This document shows, piece after piece, positions 1 through 7,268 of a stretch of DNA of 13,606 nt; the stretch's first letter is position 1; the number at the start of each line of letters is the position of its first letter. Made by a program: the position numbers and the translations under genes. The DNA is from Methylomarinum sp050304855 (GTDB lineage: Bacteria > Pseudomonadota > Gammaproteobacteria > Methylococcales > Methylomonadaceae): assembly GCA_050304855.1 (NCBI GenBank), contig JBNLEI010000158.1, forward strand, positions 1 through 13,606, written 5' to 3'. Below the pieces are notes generated by a model. The model made no database searches. It had not been told where the DNA came from and saw only the letters and a program-made list of their open reading frames with translations.

Positions 1-137
1 TCATTACGATGATCGTGCGCAGAAACCGGCAGGCTACTGAAACCGTGTTCCGATTCAAAGGTCAATAAACAATCGACAACTGCCTCTTCGAGACTCGGAG
101 GCACGTTGAGAGTAATTAAAAACTCCTGGTTGTTCAT
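1..137 (-). CDS. DUF3240 family protein, N-terminal 45 codons (3' part outside window)
   Basis: The gene begins with ATG at 137-135 and runs off the left edge, so only the first 45 residues are visible. The visible part starts MNNQEFLITLNVPPSLEEAV and continues with a DCLL segment and a GFSSLPVS-xH stretch. This pattern of a beta strand, a PPSLEEA helix and a G-F-S/T-S-x-P-V-x-x-H motif is what I know from DUF3240, a small proteobacterial family often encoded just after CzcA/CusA permeases. The family has no settled function; its fold is thought to resemble the small PII/CutA-like ferredoxin-like proteins. The start overlaps the permease stop in an ATGA (137-134). It is preceded by a full-consensus AAGGAGG ribosome binding site at 151-145 with 7 nt spacing, which supports this start and translational coupling. 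A role as a soluble accessory or sensor of the efflux pump is inference from position only. Confidence 0.82.
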   Translation of the reverse strand, partial: MNNQEFLITLNVPPSLEEAVVDCLLTFESEHGFSSLPVSAHDHRN

Positions 138-3100
138 GCTCTGGCCTCCTTAGGTTGACCGAACAATCGATACAATATCGGTAATAAAATCAGCGTTAGA
201 AAAGTCGACGAAACTAAACCGCCGATGACAACAATAGCGAGGGGACGTTGAATTTCCGAACCCGGGCCGCTGGCATATAACAGTGGAATCAAACCGAAAG
301 CCGTCGTACAGGCAGTCATTAGTACTGGCCGTAATCGCCGTGAAGAACCGATCAGTACGACTTCGCTCAATTCCATTCCGGTAACAAATAGCTGATTGAA
401 ATAGTTGACCAGCACTACGCCGTTCAGCACCGCGATGCCCAATAAGGTGATAAAACCGACAGAAGCGGGCACCGACAGATATTCGCCGGAAATCCAGAGT
501 GCGAAAACCCCGCCGATCATTGCTAGCGGAATGTTAGACAGAACCAACGTCGCCTGTCTGACCGACCTGAACGTCGAAAACAACAACAGAAAAATCAAGC
601 CCAGCGAGACCGGAATAACCAACGATAATCTGGCCGCCGCCCGTTGTTGGTTTTCAAACTGACCGCCGAATTCGACATAGTAACCGGTCGGCAACTGGAC
701 TCGTTCGGCAACTACCTGCCGAGCTTCATCAACAAAACCGACCAAATCTCGGTCGACGACATTGCTTCGCACCACGACGAAACGTTGCCCTCTTTCGCGA
801 TCGATCGATACCAGCCCTTCGACCCGCTTAATTTTAGCAACGGCCGTCAACGGCACATGCCCGCCGTCCGGCAATGTGATCTGCAAATTTTCGAAATTGG
901 CGGTGTTGCTGGCGCCGCGTAAAAGCAGGGGTGTTCTGATCAAACCTTCCTGCACAATGCCGACTTTCAATCCCTCGATTTGCGACCGCAGTATAGTTTG
1001 AATCTCATCGCTGCTCAGTCCCCATCGCCCGGCGGCCTGTTTGTCGATTTCTAATTGCAGAAACTGCATGCCTTCGTTTTCCCGAGAGAAAACGTCACTC
1101 GATCCTTGGATACTTTTCAACACCGCGACAATCTCCTGCGCTTTTTTATTCAGCACATTGAGGTCGCTGCCGAACAGTTTGACAGCAACGTCTCCACGGG
1201 TGCCCGTTAGCATTTCCGAGACCCGCATTTCGATCGGCTGGGTAAAACCGAAAGCGATGCCCGGCGTTTGCGCCATAAACCGGCGAATTTCATCGATCAA
1301 TTCCTCTTTACTATCCATGCGCCATTCGTCCTTCGGTTTCAACACCATAAAAGTATCGGTATCGTTAAGACTCATCGGATCCAAACCCAGTTCGTCGGTG
1401 CCGACACGGGAGACGACATTAACGACTTCGGGAATGTTTTTAAGGATATTTTTTTGCACTTGCACATCCAGTGCAACCGATTCTTCCAGCGTGATGGACG
1501 GAAGCTTTTCCAGTTGCACGATAACATCGCCTTCGTCCATGCTCGGCATGAAAGTGCTACCGATTTGGGTAAATATTAAGCCGGTTACCAACAACATGCC
1601 GGCCGCTGCGACAAAAACCTTTTTACTGTTGTCGAGACACCACGCTAACGCTGGCTGATAAAATTTTTGCAGCTGTCTCGGCAACCACGGTTCCTCTTCG
1701 GATACCTCTTTCAGCAAAAACGAGGCGAGGACCGGAATCACGGTCAACGACAATAACAGCGACCCGGACAAAGCGAATACGATGGTCAACGCCACCGGCG
1801 TAAATAATTTCCCTTCCAGCCCCTGCAATGTCAACAGCGGCAAGAATACGATCACAATAATTGTGGTGCCGGAAGCGACCGGTAACGCCACCTCGCGGGT
1901 TGCACGATAAATGCTGTGCAAGCGAGGCAAGCGTTTGGATTTTTCCTTGTCCGCAAACAGTGTAGTCACGTTTTCGACTACGACCACCGCGCCATCCACC
2001 AACATGCCGATGGCGATAGCCAATCCGCCCAGACTCATCAAATTAGCCGACATGCCGGTGTAATGCATCAAAATAAAAGTAAACAACGCCGCCAACGGCA
2101 GAGCTAACGCTACTGTTAATGCCGCTCGTAAGTTACCCAGAAACAAGATCAAGGTCACCACCACCAGTAGGATCGCCTGAATTAACGCTTCGGAAACGGT
2201 ATTAACCGCTTTTTCCACCAGCGTCCCTCGGTTATAAAACACGTTGATCTTAACGCCTTCCGGAAAGCCTGAGCTAAGCTCGTCGAGTTTCTTTTGGATA
2301 TCTTGGACCGTTTGGCGTGCATTGGCTCCGCGCAAACTTAACACCAAGCCAGTGACGGCTTCGCCTTTGCCGTCTTTGCTAACCGCCCCGTAACGGGTCA
2401 ATGCTCCAATGCGCACATCGGCTAAATCGCCTACCGTAATCGGCACACCGCGATGTTGGTCGACCACAATGGAAGCGACATCCTGTTCGGTTTTTATACG
2501 CCCTTCCGTTCTAACGATGAGCGCTTCCTCGCCTTCGGTCAACCGCCCCGCCCCATCGTTGCGGTTGTTGTTTTGCAAAGCCTCAATCAATTGTCCGATA
2601 CCGATGTTGCGTGAAGTCATACGCGTATTGTCGGGCACGACCTCGAAACTGCGGACAATACCACCCAATGAGTTGACATCGGCCACACCCGGCACGGTCC
2701 GCAAAGCCGGGCGTATTACCCAATCCAATAGTGTACGGCGTTCCATCAGGTCCAGATCGCCACCTTCGATGGCGAACATGAACATCTCCCCCAGCGGCGT
2801 GGTCATCGGGGCAATGCCTCCCTCGATACCCTCCGGCAAGTCACCCCAAATAGTATTCAAGCGTTCGGCCACTTGCTGTCTGGCCCAGTAAATATCGGTG
2901 CCTTCCTCGAAGTCGACTGTAATATCGGTGATTGCATACTTGGCAAGCGAACGCAGCATGGTCTGTTTCGGTATCCCCAACAGCTCCACTTCTATCGGTG
3001 CCGTGATCCGGGCCTCGACTTCCTCCGGCGTCATTCCGTTCGCCTTGACGATAATTTTCACCTGAGTCGGAGAAACTTCCGGAAAAGCGTCGATCGGAAT

Positions 3101-3196
3101 TTTCTGAAAAGCCAGATAGCCGCCGCCTGTCAGCAGGGCGATAAACAACAGGATCAGGATGCGCTGACTCAGCGCAAATCGAATCAATGCACTCAT
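134..3196 (-). CDS. czcA: Heavy-metal efflux RND permease, CzcA/CusA family
   Basis: This is the inner-membrane, proton-driven pump subunit of a tripartite metal-cation exporter. At 1020 aa it has full family length: a first membrane helix at about residues 10-30, two large periplasmic loops, and two groups of membrane helices around 340-500 and 865-1015. The TM4 proton-relay motif is GMLVDGAVVVVEN, with D401 and E408 matching CzcA D408 and E415. The position matching CzcA D402 is A395, so the DFG of zinc/cobalt/cadmium pumps is absent. The porter-domain motif FMPSMDEGD is present. The segment EMLTGTRGDVAVKLFG resembles CzcA more than CusA. A divalent cation substrate is therefore more likely than Cu(I)/Ag(I), but the sequence does not fix it. 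The ATG directly follows the adaptor stop (TAA/ATG, no gap), with an AGGA upstream inside the adaptor gene. The symbol is a family label, not proof of substrate. Confidence 0.95.
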   Translation of the reverse strand: MSALIRFALSQRILILLFIALLTGGGYLAFQKIPIDAFPEVSPTQVKIIVKANGMTPEEVEARITAPIEVELLGIPKQTMLRSLAKYAITDITVDFEEGTDIYWARQQVAERLNTIWGDLPEGIEGGIAPMTTPLGEMFMFAIEGGDLDLMERRTLLDWVIRPALRTVPGVADVNSLGGIVRSFEVVPDNTRMTSRNIGIGQLIEALQNNNRNDGAGRLTEGEEALIVRTEGRIKTEQDVASIVVDQHRGVPITVGDLADVRIGALTRYGAVSKDGKGEAVTGLVLSLRGANARQTVQDIQKKLDELSSGFPEGVKINVFYNRGTLVEKAVNTVSEALIQAILLVVVTLILFLGNLRAALTVALALPLAALFTFILMHYTGMSANLMSLGGLAIAIGMLVDGAVVVVENVTTLFADKEKSKRLPRLHSIYRATREVALPVASGTTIIVIVFLPLLTLQGLEGKLFTPVALTIVFALSGSLLLSLTVIPVLASFLLKEVSEEEPWLPRQLQKFYQPALAWCLDNSKKVFVAAAGMLLVTGLIFTQIGSTFMPSMDEGDVIVQLEKLPSITLEESVALDVQVQKNILKNIPEVVNVVSRVGTDELGLDPMSLNDTDTFMVLKPKDEWRMDSKEELIDEIRRFMAQTPGIAFGFTQPIEMRVSEMLTGTRGDVAVKLFGSDLNVLNKKAQEIVAVLKSIQGSSDVFSRENEGMQFLQLEIDKQAAGRWGLSSDEIQTILRSQIEGLKVGIVQEGLIRTPLLLRGASNTANFENLQITLPDGGHVPLTAVAKIKRVEGLVSIDRERGQRFVVVRSNVVDRDLVGFVDEARQVVAERVQLPTGYYVEFGGQFENQQRAAARLSLVIPVSLGLIFLLLFSTFRSVRQATLVLSNIPLAMIGGVFALWISGEYLSVPASVGFITLLGIAVLNGVVLVNYFNQLFVTGMELSEVVLIGSSRRLRPVLMTACTTAFGLIPLLYASGPGSEIQRPLAIVVIGGLVSSTFLTLILLPILYRLFGQPKEARA

Positions 3197-4288
3197 TTAT
3201 TCGTCCTCGCCCAGACCCAGCCAATTGGCTTTCAGCGCGACTGCGCCCCGCACTGCAATTTCTTCGTCACCGCTTAACTGACCGCTAATAACGGAATCGG
3301 AACCTTGCTTGCCAATGATAGTTATAGGGGTAACGGCGAACCCGTCCTGATTACGGACGAAGATATAAGACCGACCTTCACTTTGCGCAATTGCCGCATT
3401 CGGCACTTGATAGACCGACAGTTCGCTGGTTTGAATGATCTGGACATTAACCGTTTGCCCGGCGCGAATGTTATCCCTATTACCAGTCAAAACGGCACGA
3501 GCTAATACTGTTTGATTTTGCGGGTTGACACTTTGGCCCAACAGGCTGATTTTGGCCTGGGCGTGACTGCCTTCGACCATAACTTGATCGCCAACTTTGA
3601 TCAGGTCCAACCGTTCCTGAGGGATATTGATTTCCAACCAAAGTTGATCAAGATTGGCGATTCGATACATCGGTTCCAAAATATCCAGTCGTTCTCCGGC
3701 CACAGCCATCCGCTCCAGAACAACCCCGCTGATCGGAGAGCGTACATTTAATTGGCTGCTGAGACGACGACTTTGCTGCAATTGCTTTATGTCTGTTTCC
3801 GACATGCCCGCGATTTCCAGCAATTGCCGAGCCTCGTTGGTTTCAGAGGCCTTGCTGCTATATAAACTACTGGTTTCCTGCCAGCGGCGGTCGGAAATGA
3901 CTCCTTCCTGCAATAATTTTTTATCGCGTTGATAAGCCAGCCAGGCCAACCGGCCTTCATTTCTAGCTTTAAGAAATTGTTGTTGCAGGGCCAGCAATTC
4001 AGGACTGTTAATATGTGCCAGTATTTGATCTTTTTCCACCCGGTCGCCGACCGCCGCGTTCAATTTGCTGATCAATCCCGCCTGCGAAGCGCTGACGATA
4101 AACTCCTGGCTGGGGGGAACCACCACTTTGGCCGGCGCATTCAGCAATGGCACCTGTTCGACCGTTTCCAAATGACCGGTTTTTACCCCCAGATTATAAA
4201 ATTGCAACTGCGAAATATTGATTTGGTCAGCTTCGGCCCAAACTGACATACTGCCGGCAAGCAGCAAGATGAATAAATACTTTTTCAT
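3197..4288 (-). CDS. czcB: Efflux RND periplasmic adaptor (membrane fusion protein), CzcB-like
   Basis: This adaptor would link the RND permease to the outer-membrane channel across the periplasm. It is 363 aa, at the short end for heavy-metal adaptors. A signal peptide covers residues 1-18/20 (basic MKK, then LFILLLAG, cleavage near VWA). A lipoyl/barrel-sandwich half follows (SASQAGLISKLNAAVGDRVE), then an alpha-helical hairpin rich in Q, L, K and E at about 95-185, then the second lipoyl half (VRSPISGVVLERMAVAGE). The beta-barrel domain has the family motif YRIANLDQLWLEI near 208-220, and the membrane-proximal domain forms the C-terminus. The mature N-terminus lacks the Met cluster of CusB and has no His-rich or YHS metal-binding extension. 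An AGGAG at 4300-4296 lies 7 nt before the ATG. The start overlaps the stop of the upstream channel gene (ATGA), and its own stop touches the permease start, so the three pump genes are translationally coupled. Confidence 0.94.
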   Translation of the reverse strand: MKKYLFILLLAGSMSVWAEADQINISQLQFYNLGVKTGHLETVEQVPLLNAPAKVVVPPSQEFIVSASQAGLISKLNAAVGDRVEKDQILAHINSPELLALQQQFLKARNEGRLAWLAYQRDKKLLQEGVISDRRWQETSSLYSSKASETNEARQLLEIAGMSETDIKQLQQSRRLSSQLNVRSPISGVVLERMAVAGERLDILEPMYRIANLDQLWLEINIPQERLDLIKVGDQVMVEGSHAQAKISLLGQSVNPQNQTVLARAVLTGNRDNIRAGQTVNVQIIQTSELSVYQVPNAAIAQSEGRSYIFVRNQDGFAVTPITIIGKQGSDSVISGQLSGDEEIAVRGAVALKANWLGLGEDE

Positions 4289-5541
4289 GGCTGAACTCCT
4301 ACTGCCTGATTGTAAAAAGCGATATTGCGTTGCTGTTGAACTTCGTGCTCTTTCGCGTGGCGAACGGCATTATGCGTTTGCGCTTGAATCTTCAGCAAAT
4401 CCAACAAATTAATTTCACCGGCGGCAAAACTCAGTTCTGTCATTTTTAAGTGTTTGGCGGCGATTTCCTTTAGTTCGTTGGCGATCGCCAGCTCGGCTTC
4501 GTCAACCTCGAGCATGTGTTGGGCTTCATGCAAATTTTTCTCCAATTCACGGTATAAGTGCTCTCGCTGGGCCAACGCTTGCGTTAACTCCAGGTTTGCC
4601 TGTGCCACTTGCGGGTTAAGAAAAGATTGGCCTCCGAACGGAATGGTGATCCCGACACCGGCGCTTTCGACACTGTCGGTACCGCGACTGCCGTGTTCGC
4701 TTTGCATGCCCAATTGCAACTCGGGTTGCCCCGAGCCCTGACTTTTGATCCAATCCACTTCCGCCTGTTTGCGTTCTATTTCGCTATTTAGAGCCGACAA
4801 CAACGGATGGTCTTCGCCGATCGCGTTAATCTTGCTCAATGGCTCGCGGAAATTCTCGGGAATCCGGGTCATTCCGGTCAGACTGGTATAATTTTTTCGG
4901 GCGTGCATCACCTTGGCTTCCGCTTGTGTCAACAACGAACGTTTTTGCAAGTAATCGGATTTGGCCAACAGAAAATCAGATCGAGGCAGATCGCCCAAAT
5001 CGACCCGGTGACGAATTTTTTGGAGCAATTTCTCTGCAATGTCCAGTATTTCCTTATCCTGTTGATAACGGATATTTTCCAAAGCCAAATTCCACAGCGC
5101 TTCGCGTACCAAACCTGAAACCTGAAGTTTTATCGCTTTTAGCCGTTTATCCGCAGATTGTTCCGCCTGCTCGGCAACACGTTGTCCTGCCGAGCGCTGA
5201 TTCCAGTTCCATAACGGCAGATTCAACTGGGCAGTGGTCTGCCGATAGCCGATGTTACTTCCCATCGCGTCGTCGAGATATTGAACGGAAAAATTCGATG
5301 CCCCGGCCAACCAACTGTCTCCGCGTTTTGCAAGCGCGTCGACTTCTTGTTGCAAGGCTTGGCTGAACAGTCGATCCGGATATTTCTCCAAGGTCAGGTC
5401 GATTACCTGTTGCAGGGTGAGTTGTTTATCGACACTGATCCGGTCATAGTGGTCGACAATCATGCTTTCTTCGGCAATACTTTCTATCGTGATAGATAGC
5501 AGCAAAGGCAGACAGTATTTGATAAGGCTTGAGCCTTTCAT
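4285..5541 (-). CDS. czcC: TolC-family outer-membrane efflux channel, CzcC-like
   Basis: This is the outer-membrane exit duct of the tripartite pump. I chose ATG 5541 (418 aa) over the longer in-frame ATG at 5625. The 5541 start has a GGAG at 5552-5549 with 7 nt spacing, and it places a signal peptide right at the N-terminus (MKGSSLIKYCLPLLL, cleavage near SIA/EES). The 28 extra residues of the longer form are basic and unlike a leader. The mature protein has two outer-membrane-factor repeats, each a strand plus long helices. The first begins LTLQQVIDLTLEKYPD; the second carries a GVGITIPFGGQ strand and long heptad-like helices ending FAAGEINLLDLLKIQ. The Cys in the leader is before the hydrophobic core, so I do not call it a lipoprotein. 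The stop overlaps the adaptor start by 4 nt. A 192-nt gap separates it from the secreted-protein gene upstream; no convincing terminator is seen there, so one operon is likely. Confidence 0.92.
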   Translation of the reverse strand: MKGSSLIKYCLPLLLSITIESIAEESMIVDHYDRISVDKQLTLQQVIDLTLEKYPDRLFSQALQQEVDALAKRGDSWLAGASNFSVQYLDDAMGSNIGYRQTTAQLNLPLWNWNQRSAGQRVAEQAEQSADKRLKAIKLQVSGLVREALWNLALENIRYQQDKEILDIAEKLLQKIRHRVDLGDLPRSDFLLAKSDYLQKRSLLTQAEAKVMHARKNYTSLTGMTRIPENFREPLSKINAIGEDHPLLSALNSEIERKQAEVDWIKSQGSGQPELQLGMQSEHGSRGTDSVESAGVGITIPFGGQSFLNPQVAQANLELTQALAQREHLYRELEKNLHEAQHMLEVDEAELAIANELKEIAAKHLKMTELSFAAGEINLLDLLKIQAQTHNAVRHAKEHEVQQQRNIAFYNQAVGVQP

Positions 5542-5548
5542 AACGTTA

Positions 5549-5552
5549 CTCC
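5549..5552 (-). promoter_or_regulatory. Ribosome binding site deciding the czcC start
   Basis: The minus strand reads GGAG here, 7 nt before ATG 5541. No comparable Shine-Dalgarno sequence lies before the in-frame upstream ATG at 5625. This supports the shorter 418-aa outer-membrane factor that starts directly with a signal peptide. Confidence 0.6.
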
Positions 5553-5701
5553 GAGTGCGAACGAGTCGCGGGCAATTAAATAACAGAAATATTCGTCGTC
5601 CGCATTTCCTTGTTGATTTAAACACCGGCCTTAGCCGAACAATCTAAATCCGATAAATGCCTGCGATGAGAACCGTTACCGGCAATTGACGGCGGTAGGC
5701 C

Positions 5702-5716
5702 CTGCATAAAATGCAG
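5702..5716. repeat. Small perfect inverted repeat between the secreted-protein gene and czcC
   Basis: CTGCAT and ATGCAG form a perfect 6-bp inverted repeat around a 3-nt AAA (plus strand) centre. It lies 17 nt after the stop codon of the 134-aa protein gene and about 160 nt before czcC. No T-run follows on the minus strand, so it does not look like an intrinsic terminator. It could be a small hairpin in the mRNA, a weak regulator site, or chance; a 15-bp element of this kind is not rare. Confidence 0.3.
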
Positions 5717-5733
5717 CTGACAGAACTTACGGG

Positions 5734-6138
5734 TTAGCGGGAGGACGAAGGAGGAGCGCGGGTCGGATGCTGGCGGGGAGGAGGGCTTGCAGCAGATGTA
5801 GCAATTTGAGGTGAAAAATTGATCAACCGACCGTCGGCCGCCACCGAAAAAACTTCGGTGAAATCGACAACAACCCATGCTGCGGAGTTTTCAAAAACCG
5901 GTAACGGATTTTTTTGCGGAATGGCGGAAGCAATGCTGACCGTACTCATTTCAATCTGAAACCGCCCGCTGATTGAACTTACTCCGTCGTTGTCGATTCT
6001 AATCGACAGTGATTCCAGACCCGGAACATGCACACCCAACCCGGAAGATTCCGCGCCGGCATGGGCATGAACCAGCGGTGCTGCCATTTGCAACAAGGCT
6101 AAACCGATAATGATCAATTTCTGCAACGCCGGAATCAT
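5734..6138 (-). CDS. Small secreted protein with His motif, head of efflux operon, function unknown
   Basis: This 134-aa protein begins with a clear signal peptide (residues 1 to about 25: MIPALQKLIIIGLALLQ then MAAPLVHAHAG). Cleavage after VHA would leave His26 as the mature N-terminus, with H37 shortly after in a GVHVPGLE segment. The middle (about 40-105) looks like beta strands (SLSIRIDND, GRFQIEMSTVSIA, AAWVVVDFTEVF). The tail is rich in Pro, Ser and Arg and ends RAPPSSSR. I recognise no named domain. It may belong to a family of short secreted proteins that I associate with metal-efflux operons of methanotroph-like bacteria, but I cannot verify that. By position it recalls CzcI, the small periplasmic protein ahead of czcC in Cupriavidus, although I see no real sequence likeness. 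A periplasmic metal-binding or regulatory accessory role is inference. No Shine-Dalgarno sequence is evident before ATG 6138. Confidence 0.75.
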   Translation of the reverse strand: MIPALQKLIIIGLALLQMAAPLVHAHAGAESSGLGVHVPGLESLSIRIDNDGVSSISGRFQIEMSTVSIASAIPQKNPLPVFENSAAWVVVDFTEVFSVAADGRLINFSPQIATSAASPPPRQHPTRAPPSSSR

Positions 6139-6165
6139 GTTAAATTGCTAAGTTATGCAAAGTTA

Positions 6166-6193
6166 ATTATTCTACTTGAAAAACTGTCTGCAA
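6166..6193 (-). promoter_or_regulatory. Candidate sigma-70 promoter for the efflux operon
   Basis: On the minus strand TTGCAG (6193-6188) and AATAAT (6171-6166) are separated by 16 nt. Each is close to the TTGACA/TATAAT consensus. Transcription would start about 20 nt before ATG 6138. I see no 19-20 bp MerR-type spacer or clear dyad, so no metal regulator can be named from the sequence. The call is by eye in an AT-rich 108-bp divergent gap, so chance matches are likely. Confidence 0.35.
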
Positions 6194-6202
6194 GAATATA
6201 AG
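6176..6202 (+). promoter_or_regulatory. Candidate promoter for the Tim44-like gene
   Basis: TTGAAA (6176-6181) and TATAAG (6197-6202) are spaced by 15 nt, slightly short of the usual 17. The site overlaps the candidate promoter for the opposite strand, so the two units could compete for polymerase. The leader to ATG 6247 would be about 38 nt. This is by-eye matching only. Confidence 0.3.
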
Positions 6203-6246
6203 AGAAACCTGATTAATTCAACAAGATTCCTTACCTTAACACTATT

Positions 6247-7206
6247 ATGAATAAATTTTTTGCTTTCGCAGCGACGCTAATCGTTACCCTGACATTGACT
6301 TTGGGAGGTATTTCCGAAGCTGAAGCCAAGCGTTTCGGCGGTGGCAGTTCATTCGGCAGTAAATCGATTTACAGCTCGCCTTACCGTCGATCCACAACCA
6401 CCCAGCCCAGCCGGTCAGCCAGTCAGCAACAAGCTTATCAACAAAATCAGGCTGCCAGACAAAATCTGTCCAGACGCGGCGGCTTGATGGGTATGCTGGG
6501 CGCATTGGCATTGGGCGGTTTATTGGGATCGCTGTTTTTTGGTGGGGCATTTGAAGGCTTCAACCTGATGGATATACTGGTTTTCGGTGGGATCGCTTAT
6601 TTGCTATACCGTTTGTTCGCCGCAAAAGCGGGTCAAACGCAAACGCCGGCCTACAGCCGCAATGACTACCAGAACAATCGTGAACCGTTTCAATATCGCG
6701 GCAATCAACAGGAGTATAGCGATAACTCGACCGGCTTCGATACCGATTTACTCTTTAAAAAAGGTCAAAGCGCATCTGACCAACGTCAGGAAAACTTTCA
6801 ATCCGATGCCGATTTTGCTCCGTCAGCACTTCCCGTCGGATTTAACGAGCAAGATTTTCTGGCCGGTGCGGAAATCGCCTTCCGTACCTTGCAAACAGCC
6901 TGGGATAATCGCGATCTGTCCGAAATTCGAGGCTTGACGACGGATAAAGTTTTCGCCGAAATACAGGAACAATTGCGTGCTTCCGATGAAGTCAACCAGA
7001 CCGATATCTTGAAGCTACAAAGCGAGTTGCTCGAAGCTCGCGAAATAGGCAGCGAACTGGAGGCGGTCGTATTGTTCGATACAATTATGCGCGAAAACCC
7101 GGAACAACAAGCGCAACAAGTCCGCGAAGTCTGGCATTTCGTCAAACCGAAAAACAGTCGTCAGCCGACTTGGTATCTGGATGGCATTCAACAATTGGAA
7201 GATTAG
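6247..7206 (+). CDS. Tim44-like domain membrane protein
   Basis: This 319-aa protein has an N-terminal signal-like segment (residues 1-27, ending SEAEAKR). A Gly/Ser/Arg/Gln-rich low-complexity stretch follows (GGGSSFGSK, then QQQAYQQNQAARQNLSRRGG). Next come two close hydrophobic segments, one Gly-rich at about 80-100 (GMLGALALGGLLGSLFFGG) and one at about 107-125 (MDILVFGGIAYLLYRLF). After a polar linker, the C-terminal domain (about 195-318) reads FNEQDFLAGAEIAFRTLQTA and ends with WHFVKPKN, W-Y-L-D-G-I-Q-Q-L. That ending and the F-L-x-x-A-x-x-A-F-x-x-L-Q-x-A-W pattern are typical of the Tim44-like domain (mitochondrial import Tim44, bacterial membrane homologues). The bacterial members' role is unsettled; an inner-membrane anchored, cone-shaped binding domain is known from the family. 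No strong ribosome binding site is seen before ATG 6247. The gene is divergent from the efflux operon. Confidence 0.88.
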   Translation: MNKFFAFAATLIVTLTLTLGGISEAEAKRFGGGSSFGSKSIYSSPYRRSTTTQPSRSASQQQAYQQNQAARQNLSRRGGLMGMLGALALGGLLGSLFFGGAFEGFNLMDILVFGGIAYLLYRLFAAKAGQTQTPAYSRNDYQNNREPFQYRGNQQEYSDNSTGFDTDLLFKKGQSASDQRQENFQSDADFAPSALPVGFNEQDFLAGAEIAFRTLQTAWDNRDLSEIRGLTTDKVFAEIQEQLRASDEVNQTDILKLQSELLEAREIGSELEAVVLFDTIMRENPEQQAQQVREVWHFVKPKNSRQPTWYLDGIQQLED

Positions 7207-7268
7207 TCGGTTGTCGGGATGCCTACCTGCCCCCGACACTTCACTTTCCGCTATTAATCTTTAGAAAA

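Noticed and set aside
1041..1658. Open frame of 205 codons on the plus strand
   Set aside because: It lies antisense to the RND permease, whose full-length sequence matches its family. The product is Ser/Thr/Arg-rich with no domain, as expected of a shadow frame.
4839..5366. Open frame of 175 codons on the plus strand
   Set aside because: It is antisense to the outer-membrane factor gene, with no domain and no signals of its own.
5542..5625. Longer N-terminus for the CzcC-like protein (start at 5625)
   Set aside because: It would place 28 basic residues before a typical signal peptide and has no ribosome binding site. The start at 5541 has GGAG 7 nt upstream.
7170..7268. Longer N-terminus for the methyltransferase (start at 7170)
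   Set aside because: The extra 33 codons begin inside the Tim44-like gene and encode nothing typical of the family. ATG 7269 leads directly into the conserved N-terminal motif.
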